From Flavobacterium sp. 270 (GTDB lineage: Bacteria > Bacteroidota > Bacteroidia > Flavobacteriales > Flavobacteriaceae), in the NCBI RefSeq assembly GCF_004368785.1, contig NZ_SODM01000007.1, positions 248,001 to 312,000 on the forward strand: a stretch of DNA of 64,000 nt, given 5' to 3'. The position numbers were made by a program, and so were the translations under genes. Positions 8,380-17,100 of the stretch are shown one piece after another (position 1 is the stretch's first letter; every line of letters begins with the position of its first letter). The notes beneath the pieces were generated by a model that ran no database searches, was not told the DNA's origin, and saw only the letters and a program-made list of their open reading frames with translations.

Positions 8380-9459
8380 TTAATGAGAATGACTAAGTCT
8401 TCTGAAATCTTTTGAATATGGAGAATAAGACCCGTAAATAGCATCCAATTTTATATTCAGTTTTTTTGGTTGAAATTCAGCATCAGTTTGATCTAAACAA
8501 GTTACAACCAGATTTTTCTTTTTGGCAGAAACATACGCTCCGTCCAATTGTAAAGCATAATTCAGCAAATCGTAATCTAAATCTCCGAAACGTAATTCTT
8601 TTTGATATTCGTTAAAAACACAGGTTTCTTCTTCGTTGTTTTTTAATATAATTTCTCTTTCGTTGCTCATCCAGCCGTTTCCATGTCGGGTTGAATAATT
8701 TCTTGTGACATAAAACATTTCAATGTCTTCGATATTTAGAAATTTACAAACTTCAAAAGCATTTTTAGAAGTGGTATTCGCATATGTCACATTCGGAAAA
8801 ACGCCGTGATCCATATCGAGTAAGATTCCCTGGCTTCCTTCAAAAATCAAATGATCAAATGATTTTAAATAATTGTAATCGCTGATCTTCCACTCTAATT
8901 TGTCAATCGCTTCTAAAAAAGCATTCAATTCTTCTTCAATTTGGCTTCCGTCAAGAAATCCGTAGAAATAAGCAATTCCTTTTAATTTTTCGATTAACAT
9001 TTGCCTTGGTGCAATCAAATCGATGGCAAATAACTTATACGGACTTTCGTGCCTTTTCATTGTCGCACCGACACCTTTTCCGCAGGTTCCGTGTTCCAGA
9101 TTTTTAACATTTTTTCGGTTTTGCCAAACATCAAAAGGCGTTGTAATTTTTGCTAACGGATGAATGTGCAACTCTGTGTTTCCATTTTTCTCTATTAATT
9201 CTTCTCTTTCATTAAATAAAAAAGTCGGATGGATGGTGCAATGTTCTGTATAATAAGACGGCAGACCACGAAGTGCACCGCTAGCAAAACTAGAATGAAC
9301 ATGTTTTTTATCGTCAATCATTACCGTATGCGCCGCTTGTTGTCCTCCCGAAAACCGAATAACTATAGCATCCGGATTTTGCTGTGCAAGAAAATCGGTA
9401 GTGATTCCTTTTCCTTCATCACCAAAACCCAGACCTATAACTATTTGTGCTTTTTTCAT
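8380..9459 (-). CDS. Short adenylosuccinate synthetase-like protein
   Basis: PurA ligates IMP and aspartate using GTP. This 359-residue protein keeps the core: VIGLGFGDEGKG (P-loop, with the catalytic Asp) at residues 7-18, RFSGGQQAAHTV, GTCGKGVGATMKRHE, FEGSQGILLDMDHGVFP, VTYANTTS and VTRNYSTRHGNG. It is about 70 residues shorter than normal PurA (about 430) and lacks a recognisable C-terminal GRPRR-type base and GTP region. It is therefore a divergent paralog, probably with another nucleotide substrate. It lies 76 bases upstream of the NAMPT gene in the same direction, suggesting a shared transcript. Confidence 0.75.
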   Translation of the reverse strand: MKKAQIVIGLGFGDEGKGITTDFLAQQNPDAIVIRFSGGQQAAHTVMIDDKKHVHSSFASGALRGLPSYYTEHCTIHPTFLFNEREELIEKNGNTELHIHPLAKITTPFDVWQNRKNVKNLEHGTCGKGVGATMKRHESPYKLFAIDLIAPRQMLIEKLKGIAYFYGFLDGSQIEEELNAFLEAIDKLEWKISDYNYLKSFDHLIFEGSQGILLDMDHGVFPNVTYANTTSKNAFEVCKFLNIEDIEMFYVTRNYSTRHGNGWMSNEREIILKNNEEETCVFNEYQKELRFGDLDYDLLNYALQLDGAYVSAKKKNLVVTCLDQTDAEFQPKKLNIKLDAIYGSYSPYSKDFRRLSHSH

Positions 9460-9498
9460 TTTGTCATCATTAAATAAAATATTTTAGCGTCTCTGCGA

Positions 9499-9555
9499 CT
9501 TTGCGAGCAAATTTCTTGTTACTTAGAAAAAGCTTTATGTTTTAATCTCGCAAAG
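9499..9555. repeat. Short inverted repeat between the vWA and PurA-like genes
   Basis: CTTTGCGAG (9499-9507) pairs with CTCGCAAAG (9547-9555). It is surrounded by further GCGACTTTGCG and GCCGCAAAGTCG words on each side. This is the same phrase-like repeat style as in the gmk-nadD spacer. Confidence 0.5.
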
Positions 9556-9574
9556 CCGCAAAGTCGTAAAACTT

Positions 9575-10429
9575 TTAAAGCATTTCAATATTATCTAACC
9601 CTCCTAAGTTTACACTTCCAGAAGAACCGCTTTTGTATCTATCGCAGATAATTCCTTTTATCACATTCGGAATTTCTCTGTGATCTTCTATAGACAAACA
9701 ATTTTGTCCTAATAATTCTTTCCACGCTACATTAGCTCTTACGGCCTGATCAGAATGCAAAACGCTGATATGATATACATCATAATATTTTCTGGCTTCG
9801 TCCAAAAGTTCTTTAGCCGTATATGTCTGCTGACCTGTACCCATAATTTCTTTGATTGCCGATGCCGGAAGAACGTCTAAATTAGGCTCGTCACCAACGG
9901 TAAATAACAATCCTTTTTGATTTCTTTTTTCGAAAGCATCGGTTTTAGTATGAAATGCAGCGAAATACCAAGCTAAAAGATAACTTTCACCCGCGTTTCC
10001 ACCACCGCCAGATTCAATATAAGTACGTGTTAACCACATATCCAATTCTTCGTCTCCAGATTCAAACTGACCCACTTGCAACGGATAATTATCGCATTCG
10101 TGGTCACCAATTCCTAAGAATAAAAGTGCCGGATCGGGAACACCGCCCTGAATAATTCCTCCCATTAATTTTGGAAGACCGTCTTTTATCAATTCGTGTG
10201 GAATATGTCCCATACTTCCCGTAACGTCCAATCCTAAAATAATCGGAACTGAATTTGGATGAACGGCTGAATCTCTGGCTTCTCTAAAAGTAACGCCATT
10301 CGGATTCATAGATTCGTGTGCCATTCCTTTTGCATTTTGAGTGAAAATTTCACTCGCAGATTTTTTTCCATAGCCTGCTGCTTCTGCTCTGCTCAAACGA
10401 GCGCCTAAATCGTATCTTGTACCTCCCAT
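9575..10429 (-). CDS. von Willebrand factor A-like protein
   Basis: The 284-residue protein has a vWA core. The metal-ion site motif is LGLDVTGSMGHIP (DxTGS form, about residues 66-77). It is followed by FLGIGDHECDNYP and a Gly-rich stretch YIESGGGGNAGES. Later comes LLFTVGDEPNLDVLP, a typical late beta strand of the fold. No signal peptide is seen, so it acts in the cytoplasm. Such domains usually mediate metal-dependent protein contacts, sometimes with AAA or helicase partners. It starts 2 bases after the coiled-coil gene stops, so the two are translationally linked. Confidence 0.78.
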   Translation of the reverse strand: MGGTRYDLGARLSRAEAAGYGKKSASEIFTQNAKGMAHESMNPNGVTFREARDSAVHPNSVPIILGLDVTGSMGHIPHELIKDGLPKLMGGIIQGGVPDPALLFLGIGDHECDNYPLQVGQFESGDEELDMWLTRTYIESGGGGNAGESYLLAWYFAAFHTKTDAFEKRNQKGLLFTVGDEPNLDVLPASAIKEIMGTGQQTYTAKELLDEARKYYDVYHISVLHSDQAVRANVAWKELLGQNCLSIEDHREIPNVIKGIICDRYKSGSSGSVNLGGLDNIEML

Positions 10430-10431
10430 GA

Positions 10432-10767
10432 TTAAAATGTTTTACCAAATAAATATTCGAATCTCTTTTTTGTAACTTCCAATTGAATATTTAAATTTCT
10501 AATTGTTAATGATAATTCCATGTCTTTTTGAACAAATGCTTCCGGCTGAAAATCGGCAAACGTCAAACTATTTTTATCCAGCGGACTAATATCGATAAGG
10601 CCTTCCTGCTCGCGCTCGAGTCTTTTTATTTTAAGTTCGATATCTTCTACTCTTCGTCTGTATATTAGTTCAGAATCCTCTCCAATTGTCTTTGCTCTGT
10701 CTTCTCTAATCTGATCATTATTTCTACGTAATGACTCAATAAATCTTGGTTTTAATTCGTCTTCCAT
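10432..10767 (-). CDS. Small coiled-coil protein of the NAD island
   Basis: I do not recognise a family. The 111-residue protein is highly charged, with predicted helices at about residues 5-60 (many Arg, Glu and Lys, including RRRVEDIELKIKRLEREQEG) and a second at about 78-105. It may be a dimerisation or adaptor subunit for the vWA protein encoded directly after it. A hairpin-forming spacer of 103 bases separates it from the phosphoesterase gene upstream. Confidence 0.6.
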   Translation of the reverse strand: MEDELKPRFIESLRRNNDQIREDRAKTIGEDSELIYRRRVEDIELKIKRLEREQEGLIDISPLDKNSLTFADFQPEAFVQKDMELSLTIRNLNIQLEVTKKRFEYLFGKTF

Positions 10768-10823
10768 GTTCTTAAATTTAATTTTGTTGTTTTAAATTCT
10801 AAATAATCTTATTGAAATATATA

Positions 10824-10867
10824 ATCCAAATTAAGGAGAAATTCCTTTTAAGAGTTACAATTTGGAT
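10824..10867 (-). repeat. Nested hairpin upstream of the coiled-coil/vWA genes
   Basis: ATCCAAATT (10824-10832) pairs with AATTTGGAT (10859-10867), and AAGGA-GAAAT-TCCTT (10833-10847) sits inside. There is no T-run on the minus strand. It could be a processing or pausing signal within the island transcript. Confidence 0.4.
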
Positions 10868-10870
10868 GTT

Positions 10871-11599
10871 TTAATTCCTTCCTTTTTCGTTTGGATATAA
10901 ATCCTTTACGATATCACTTTGATAAACTTGTTTTGTATCAACATCTATACAGGATAATTTACCGTAAAATGCGGCACCTGTATCAATATTCCAAACATTA
11001 CAACCTTGCATTGGAACATCAATTCCGTAATTTAACGTTGGTGTATGACCAATATAAATTTCATTAAAAAGCAATAATCTTTTCGGATAAGTAAGTGAAT
11101 CTTTTGCAATACGCTTATCCATTGTTAAAGCCATTTCCCACAAGGTTCGATCCCAGGAATAATTGGTGGAATAATGTTCTTTCTCAGGTCCGTGCATGGA
11201 TGAAAAACCGGCATGAATAAATAATCTGTTTTCTTCATCTATGAAATAGTTTTCCATGCTTTTAAAAAACAATAAATGTTGATGCTTTTCTTCTGCTGAA
11301 TAACTTTCATAACTTTTGATAGTTCCCGCTCCACCATGTTTTTCCCAAACGGTATCGACATTTTCTGTTTCCAGCCAGTCTTCGCACCAAATATCATGAT
11401 TTCCTTTTATGAAAATACAATTGTATTTTTTGTTTAAATTTATAAGAAAATCAATTACAGAGGCAGATTCACTCCAACCGTCAACATAATCTCCTAAAAA
11501 AATTATGCTATCGTCTTCTGTAACTTCAATTCTCTCTAAAAGTTGAATTAAAGCTTTCAATCCACCGTGAATATCTCCTATAACTAAAGTCCTTTTCAT
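10871..11599 (-). CDS. PPP-type metallophosphoesterase
   Basis: This 242-residue protein has the calcineurin-like metal-binding motifs in order: VIGDIHGG (residues 6-12), FLGDYVDGWSES, FIKGNHDIW, LFIHAGFS and YIGHTP. The GDxHG/GDYVD/GNHD set is that of PPP phosphatases and of diadenosine tetraphosphatase-like enzymes, which cut phosphoester or pyrophosphate bonds. Its stop codon is two bases upstream of its neighbour's frame: the kptA gene ends at 11602, just before this ATG at 11599. Co-expression with kptA suggests phosphate removal from a nucleotide or RNA end. Confidence 0.85.
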   Translation of the reverse strand: MKRTLVIGDIHGGLKALIQLLERIEVTEDDSIIFLGDYVDGWSESASVIDFLINLNKKYNCIFIKGNHDIWCEDWLETENVDTVWEKHGGAGTIKSYESYSAEEKHQHLLFFKSMENYFIDEENRLFIHAGFSSMHGPEKEHYSTNYSWDRTLWEMALTMDKRIAKDSLTYPKRLLLFNEIYIGHTPTLNYGIDVPMQGCNVWNIDTGAAFYGKLSCIDVDTKQVYQSDIVKDLYPNEKGRN

Positions 11600-11601
11600 A
11601 A

Positions 11602-12144
11602 CTAAAACTCAATGTATTTTGCCGGAACTTCATCCGTAAGCCAAACTTCATTTTCTGAAAGATAAAACTTAAATCCTGCTTCCTGCATTCTTCTCGCTTC
11701 GACTTTTAAAATGATTGGTTTACCTCTTCTGCTTCCAACTTTTATCGCTGTTTCTTTGTCTTTACTCAAATGAACATGCTGACGACTCATTTTTTGCAAT
11801 CCTTTTTCTTTTATCCCATGAATGCTGGCTTCTACAGTTCCGTGATATAAAAATTCTAATGGCAAAGCTTCTTTTAGATTTAATTCTACTTCTATCGAAT
11901 GTCCTTGACTTGCTCTTATTTTGGTTTTATCTTCATTGAAAGTGAAACGTTTTTTATCGTTCGTTTCAACTACAATATTCAGTAATTCTAAATCTATTTT
12001 TTTTTGATGCTGATTACATTTTGTGATCAATTCCTCAACATTTGCCCAACCGTTTTCATCTAATTTTAAATGAATAGTTTCTGGCGAATGTCTTAAAACA
12101 AGACTTAGAAATTTACTTGTTGATTTTATTTCTTTTTCGTTCAT
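11602..12144 (-). CDS. kptA: RNA 2'-phosphotransferase (KptA/Tpt1)
   Basis: KptA/Tpt1 removes a 2'-phosphate from RNA by using NAD+, releasing nicotinamide and ADP-ribose 1'',2''-cyclic phosphate. The 180-residue protein has KFLSLVLRHSPETI with the active-site Arg-His pair, NGWANVEELI, LYHGT with a second His, HVHLSKDKETA and GSRRGKPIIL with a further catalytic Arg. The length is typical. It releases nicotinamide, which the NAMPT of the same island could recycle. It lies 28 bases downstream of the NADAR gene. Confidence 0.93.
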   Translation of the reverse strand: MNEKEIKSTSKFLSLVLRHSPETIHLKLDENGWANVEELITKCNQHQKKIDLELLNIVVETNDKKRFTFNEDKTKIRASQGHSIEVELNLKEALPLEFLYHGTVEASIHGIKEKGLQKMSRQHVHLSKDKETAIKVGSRRGKPIILKVEARRMQEAGFKFYLSENEVWLTDEVPAKYIEF

Positions 12145-12171
12145 TATCTAATAATTGAATTAAATAAATTT

Positions 12172-12711
12172 CTATTTCAATTCATCCCTAACCTCCATCA
12201 AAGCAAAACCTAAAAGATTTAAGCCTTTCCATTTCTCAGGATTATTTACATCTTTATGATCACTTGCCATTCCGATTCCCCAAATAGGATCTACCGGACT
12301 TGCTTCGACCAGAATTCTTTCGTTTGTGTTGATCAAAAATTCTTTTAAATCTTTGTTCTGGCTGAATTTATGCAGATTCCCATCTTTTACGATTTCAAAT
12401 CTGTTTTCAAGCCAGATTGTATCTACATAATTCTTTACTTCACGTCCTAACTTTTTAGCTTCGGCCGGAGTTTTTGCCAGAATTATTTTTTCTAAAACTT
12501 CCTGATCATTAAACAATTCGGCTTTTTTGGCCATCATCCAATGTTCAGCGGTTTTATAAGTGATACCGTTTACTTCAAAAGAGCTTAACCACCATTGACT
12601 GAAACAGGTTTTGGAAATACTTCCGTCTTTGTTTGGCTGATGTCCCCAGAAAAATAGAAATTTATTGTCTTGTTTTTGAGCAATTAATTGCTCTATACTA
12701 TATTTCATCAC
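12172..12711 (-). CDS. NADAR-family (YbiA/DUF1768) protein
   Basis: The 179-residue protein has family marks FLFFWGH (residues 17-23), CFSQWWLSSFEV, YKTAEHWMMAKKAELFND with the conserved Glu, then GREVKNYVDTIW, and a C-terminal DPIWGIGM plus LNLLGFALMEVRDEL. NADAR domains bind or cleave ADP-ribose-linked substrates. Some are reported to remove ADP-ribose from guanine in DNA, and others act on riboflavin-pathway intermediates. Context with KptA and a WGR-domain helicase favours the ADP-ribose role. Its start overlaps the end of the upstream gene by 14 bases. Confidence 0.9.
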   Translation of the reverse strand: MMKYSIEQLIAQKQDNKFLFFWGHQPNKDGSISKTCFSQWWLSSFEVNGITYKTAEHWMMAKKAELFNDQEVLEKIILAKTPAEAKKLGREVKNYVDTIWLENRFEIVKDGNLHKFSQNKDLKEFLINTNERILVEASPVDPIWGIGMASDHKDVNNPEKWKGLNLLGFALMEVRDELK

Positions 12712-13177
12712 GATTTATTTTATTTTTTAATACGGTAATTAAATCTTCTAATGTTTCAAAAGTTGGAATTCCTTTTCTTTTACAGACAATATCAATATTT
12801 CCTTTTCTCCAAAAACCTTCTTCACAACAAACCAGCATCTTTTTTGAATCTGCAAACAAACCGAACTCCAGCATTGAAATTGGCGATTGAGAATTTTTAT
12901 CAAAAAACATAATAATGAAATCTGATAATTCTAATGCATCTAATTCCCAATTTACCTGATCACTAAACTGCTTATTTTCTATAGATTGAATCCAACTCGA
13001 ATCCCAGCTTTTTCGTCTTGGATTTAAGATTATGATTTCTTTCTCTGAATTAAAATCCTGAAAAACATCGATTATTTTTTGTTGCCAATCTGTTGAATTA
13101 CCCATATCGATTGTTCCTGCCAGAAATATTTTTATTCCCTGCGTTTCAATTTCATTTATTGGGTAAATTACTTTCAT
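12698..13177 (-). CDS. Nucleoside 2-deoxyribosyltransferase-like protein
   Basis: The 159-residue protein has the Rossmann-like fold of the Nuc_deoxyrib_tr family: GIKIFLAGTIDMG near residues 15-27, VNWELDALELSDFIIMFF in the middle, and SPISMLEFGLFADSKK with the conserved Glu of the active site. The family transfers or hydrolyses N-glycosidic bonds in nucleosides and nucleotides, and relatives act on NAD-like molecules. Its ATG overlaps the stop of the PRPP-synthetase-like gene (shared bases 13174-13177), so the two are translated together. Confidence 0.8.
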   Translation of the reverse strand: MKVIYPINEIETQGIKIFLAGTIDMGNSTDWQQKIIDVFQDFNSEKEIIILNPRRKSWDSSWIQSIENKQFSDQVNWELDALELSDFIIMFFDKNSQSPISMLEFGLFADSKKMLVCCEEGFWRKGNIDIVCKRKGIPTFETLEDLITVLKNKINRDEI

Positions 13178-14007
13178 ATCAATTGATCCAAACCAATAAC
13201 CTCAACATTTTCTCCTTCAAAATCTTTAAAAGAGTTCGTTGTGAAAATCCTATCAAAGCAGTCTAAAACTTCAAAACCTTTATTAAAGATTCCGTGGCTT
13301 ACTGCTAAGTATAATTTTCCGGCGTTTTTCTTTTTTAATTCTTCTGCTAATCCTACGAAAGTTCCTCCTCCGTCGCAAATGTCGTCTACAATCAAACAAT
13401 CCATCCCTTCTAAATCATCATTGTACACTTTAAAACCAGATAATTTTCCTGTTTTTACATCACGGCTTTTACTGCATTCTACCACTTCTACACCGCCTAA
13501 AAATTCAGAAACTTTGTAGATTTTTTTCAAAGCGCCACCATCTGGAGAAATCAGTTTTACATCATTTCCGATACTTTTTATTACTTGCTGAATAAAAGTG
13601 TAATTCGGAATTACAGTGCTGTTGTTCAATAAAGCCGGAGTTACTTCTGAATGCGCATCAAAAACAAAAACTTTATTTAACTGCATTGCGTTGATGATAT
13701 CAGCATATACTTTTACAGATAATGGTTCGCCCGGAATCATAACACGGTCTTGTCGTGCGGCCGGGAAATAGGGAATAAACAATTCTATAATTTTTACATC
13801 CATTCTTCTTAAAGCATCAACCGTTACGCACAACAATCCTAAATCGTTGAAAGAATTCAATCTATGTGTAATGGTAACTTTTCTGTTGGTATCAAAATCC
13901 GGAACGATTTTAATGTGTGGTTCTCCTCCAGAAAAAGTAAAACTTTGAAATTTGATTTGTTCCTGATTTTGAAAAGGAGCGAATTTTGGGTCGAGATTTA
14001 GTATCAT
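13174..14007 (-). CDS. PRPP-synthetase-like pyrophosphokinase (Prs- or Adps-like)
   Basis: The 277-residue protein is 30-40 residues shorter than housekeeping Prs. It keeps PYFPAARQDRV (ATP region, PYFGYARQDR in Prs), FVFDAHSEV (metal-binding His), ECSKSRD with the catalytic Lys and Arg of the KxR loop, and CLIVDDICDGGGTF for the ribose-phosphate loop. In that loop the usual DTGGT Thr is Gly. Prs transfers pyrophosphate from ATP to ribose 5-phosphate. In phage NAD reconstitution (NARP1), a Prs-like enzyme instead makes ADP-ribose pyrophosphate for a NAMPT-like partner. It leads the promoter-proximal end of the transcript containing NADAR, kptA and probably the NAMPT gene, downstream of two palindromic operators. 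Confidence 0.88.
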   Translation of the reverse strand: MILNLDPKFAPFQNQEQIKFQSFTFSGGEPHIKIVPDFDTNRKVTITHRLNSFNDLGLLCVTVDALRRMDVKIIELFIPYFPAARQDRVMIPGEPLSVKVYADIINAMQLNKVFVFDAHSEVTPALLNNSTVIPNYTFIQQVIKSIGNDVKLISPDGGALKKIYKVSEFLGGVEVVECSKSRDVKTGKLSGFKVYNDDLEGMDCLIVDDICDGGGTFVGLAEELKKKNAGKLYLAVSHGIFNKGFEVLDCFDRIFTTNSFKDFEGENVEVIGLDQLI

Positions 14008-14017
14008 AGTTTTTTAG

Positions 14018-14038
14018 TTTGCGTTAATTATACGCAAA
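14018..14038 (-). promoter_or_regulatory. 21-bp palindromic operator, site 1
   Basis: TTTGCGT-N7-ACGCAAA has perfect 7-bp arms. It overlaps the 3' half of the -7 box (14035-14042 on the minus strand) and the expected transcription start, a repressor position. The same arms with one change occur at 14070-14090. The size and symmetry fit NrtR-type Nudix regulators, one of which is encoded at 20714-21406. Confidence 0.75.
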
Positions 14039-14064
14039 TGTAGAATTAAATTTTTAACAAACAA
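14035..14064 (-). promoter_or_regulatory. Promoter of the PRPP-synthetase-like operon
   Basis: On the minus strand the -7 box TACATTTG (14035-14042) is 19 bases from a TTG at 14062-14064, which fits the flavobacterial -33/-7 spacing. The ATG at 14007 is 28 bases further on. Palindromic operators cover its start side and its upstream side. Confidence 0.65.
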
Positions 14065-14069
14065 TTTAT

Positions 14070-14090
14070 TTTGTGTAAAATTTACGCAAA
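14070..14090 (-). promoter_or_regulatory. 21-bp palindromic operator, site 2
   Basis: TTTGTGT-N7-ACGCAAA is the partner of the site at 14018-14038, with one mismatch between its arms. The centres are 52 bases apart, close to five helical turns. It lies 6 bases upstream of the -33 element, so a regulator bound to both sites would bracket the promoter. Confidence 0.7.
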
Positions 14091-14100
14091 AGAGTATTTT

Positions 14101-17100
14101 TTATTCTTTATAATAGTCTTTCGCCAGTTTTTGGGCGATTAATTTTCGCTTTTCTTTTGTTGCAATATCTTCGCTGTCAAAGGATTTTACCATTTTTTGT
14201 CCTTTGGTTCCTACTCTGCCGTATTGCACAATAATATTTTTGTCGTCCTGGCTTATTTCCCAAAATTTATTACTTCCGTTTGAAGTATTGAGGTATCTTT
14301 CAAAAATAATATTTCCATTAAATGCTTGATTTTGGCTTTCTTCTTCCGCTGTTTCAATATCCGTGTTTACACTTTCAAATGCTACTTCTTCAAAGAAATG
14401 TTCATTTTTTAATGAAGCGCCAATCATTTTCAAAACGCGCGGTTTATTTTCTATCCAGTCTTTTGCATAAATCTGGCAGACATTCCAGCCGTTACTCTTC
14501 AGAATTTCGGGTCTTAAAAGATATTGTTCCAAAATATCATCATTTGCATAATGAATATCATCATCGATCATAATTCCTAAAACAAATTCTTCGTCTTCGG
14601 CCGTTTTTTTGATTCCTAAATGGCATTTAAATTTACTCTGGCCAATATTTTTAACCACAGAATAACCCATTTTAGAAATCTCTTCCTGAATTTGATCTGC
14701 AATGATACTCGAAGTTCCTGCGCTGTTTTTGCTGTTTATAGAATTCAGGACATTATTGGCCGATTCCAATTGTCCTAAACTAACCAATTCAGCATATTGA
14801 AGGTATTTTCTAAAATAATTCGCACCTTCATTATATTCGTTTTTAATATCAAAGTACTTGATCGAGCTTACTACGCACATACTTTTCTTGGCTCTCGAAA
14901 AAATTACATTCAGACGTTTTTCACCGCCTCGTTTGTTGATCGGACCAAAATTCATCAGCATTTTCCCGTTCGGATTATATCCAAAACAAGTACTCATAAT
15001 AATAATGTCGCGCTCGTCACCTTGCACATTTTCCAGGTTTTTGACAAAAAGCCCCACAAACTGATTGTTTTCAATTCGCTTGTATTCTTCTTCCAGCAGG
15101 TTTTCAAAAACTTTATCGTCTATGCAAAGTGCCTCAATAGCAGTTTCAATTTCGTTTTGCTGTTCCATAGAGAAAGCAACAATTCCGATACTTTGTTCTT
15201 TGTTCTGCGTTAAAAGTTCGCGAACCATATTGGCAATATATTGCGCTTCTAATGTATTTGAACGGTTATTGTAAACACCATTTTTAATATAATGATACGA
15301 GATTGGCTTAGAAAAAAGCTGATCCAAATTGGCTTTCGCATTTTTGACAGCTTCGACAATAATAGGTTCAGAAAGTTTACTGTGATCTTTTAAATCCGGA
15401 ATTGTAAGCAGTTTACTGTCGTAAAAAGAAGCATTTGAAAAACCAATCAAAGCTTCGTGTTTACTTCTGTAATGCCATCCGAGCATAATCGACGGGAATT
15501 TGCGCGCGCCTTGTGTCAGGAAACTATCAGCATCCAAAGAAAAATAATCATCGTCTTCTTCGGTTGCATCTTTCCATAAATCATCCTGATTTCCAGATGA
15601 ACTTCCGAAGAAATTACTTGGTGGCATCTGCATTTCGTCGCCCACAATAATCGTTTGTTTGGCTCTGTAAATCGGCACCAATCCTTCTTCGAGTGTAATC
15701 TGACTGGCTTCGTCAAAAATCACGACGTCAAAATAGTTTTCGTTTACGGGTAAAGTATCCGAAACACTCAGCGGACTCATTAACCAAACAGGTTTTATTT
15801 CGCGGATAATCTGACCCGATTCTGAAGATGCCAAATCACGGATGGATTTAAATCGAATGCTTTTGCTGAATTCGTTTTCCAGAATTTTTCTTCCTTCGGT
15901 TATTGATTTTTTAGCTTCTTTTTGTTCTGCTGTCATTCCGGAAACAGACATTTCTGAAGTCAAAATCAGTTCTTTTAGATTATTGACTTGTTTGGCTACA
16001 ATATATTTTCCGTTCAATTCGAGTAAATCGGCATACATTCTTTTTACTTTTTGAATGGAAGTATGCAGCATATCCATATTGAATTTTTTATGCGTGTAGT
16101 TTATAGCATAATATTTCTCTAAAGATCTTTCTGCCAAAGTAATTTTAAGATGCTCAAGCGGAATTTTCTTTGTTTTTAATAATTGAATTACCGATGGATT
16201 TATATCTTGAATTTCATCAAAATAAGAAGCATACAAATCAAAATAAACTTTTTTGGAGTTGATGGCTGTAATTTGATTTTCAATCTCAGATAAGCTCAAA
16301 CTTTCATAATTTTCGATATTATTACAAAGAGAAGAACTTAGTTTTAAGAATAAGTTTTTTATCTCAACAACTTCTTTTCGCTCCGCTTCATTCAGGTTTT
16401 CAGCAAAATTTAAAATCGTTTCATCCAATTCTTTTTTAAGAGTTTCGGTATGGTATTTTAATTCGAATAAATCTCCGAGATTATATTTAGATTCAAAATC
16501 ACTTTTTAAAGTATTGAATTTTTCTTCTTGTTCAAATTGGGATAAGTAATTCTCTAAAACCACGATTAAACTTGGTTTTACAGTATGTTTATTAATATCA
16601 TAAACCGCCAGAATTTCATTTTTTGTCTTTTTATAATCTGAATTTATAAAATTAAAAAAACTGTTTTCGTTTTTTCTGATGATTTCCAAAGCCGTTTTCG
16701 CGTCGGTTTCAGAAATAGTTTTGTTCCAATACGGATATTGTTTGGCTGACTTTTCGATATCATTTCGCAATTTTAGCAAAGTCTGAACATCGTTTTCAAG
16801 TGATTTGAAAAGGCTGTTGTTTGGCTCTAATAATTGGGACATGTTATTATCAAAATAAACAAAAGTCGCCATTGCTTTGCGCAGGAATTTCTGAATGTCA
16901 AACAAAGTATGGATTTCTGTTGGAATAGAAACGAAATCTAATCGCTCTGAAAGATTCTCTGCTATTTCCTGACTGTTTTCAAGATCATTTTTTAAATCTG
17001 AGATATGTTTGTGCTTACGAAAAGCATCGATTCTTAAAAAGCGGAAAGGATGCACAGAGAAAAACTCAGACTGATTGGTTTCCTGATTTATAGCATATAA

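Noticed and set aside
8380..9459. PurZ (diaminopurine-type PurA homolog of phages)
   Set aside because: The length fits PurZ, but the P-loop keeps GDEGKG with the Asp that PurZ lacks, and no dATPase, DatZ-like or Z-genome partner genes are nearby.
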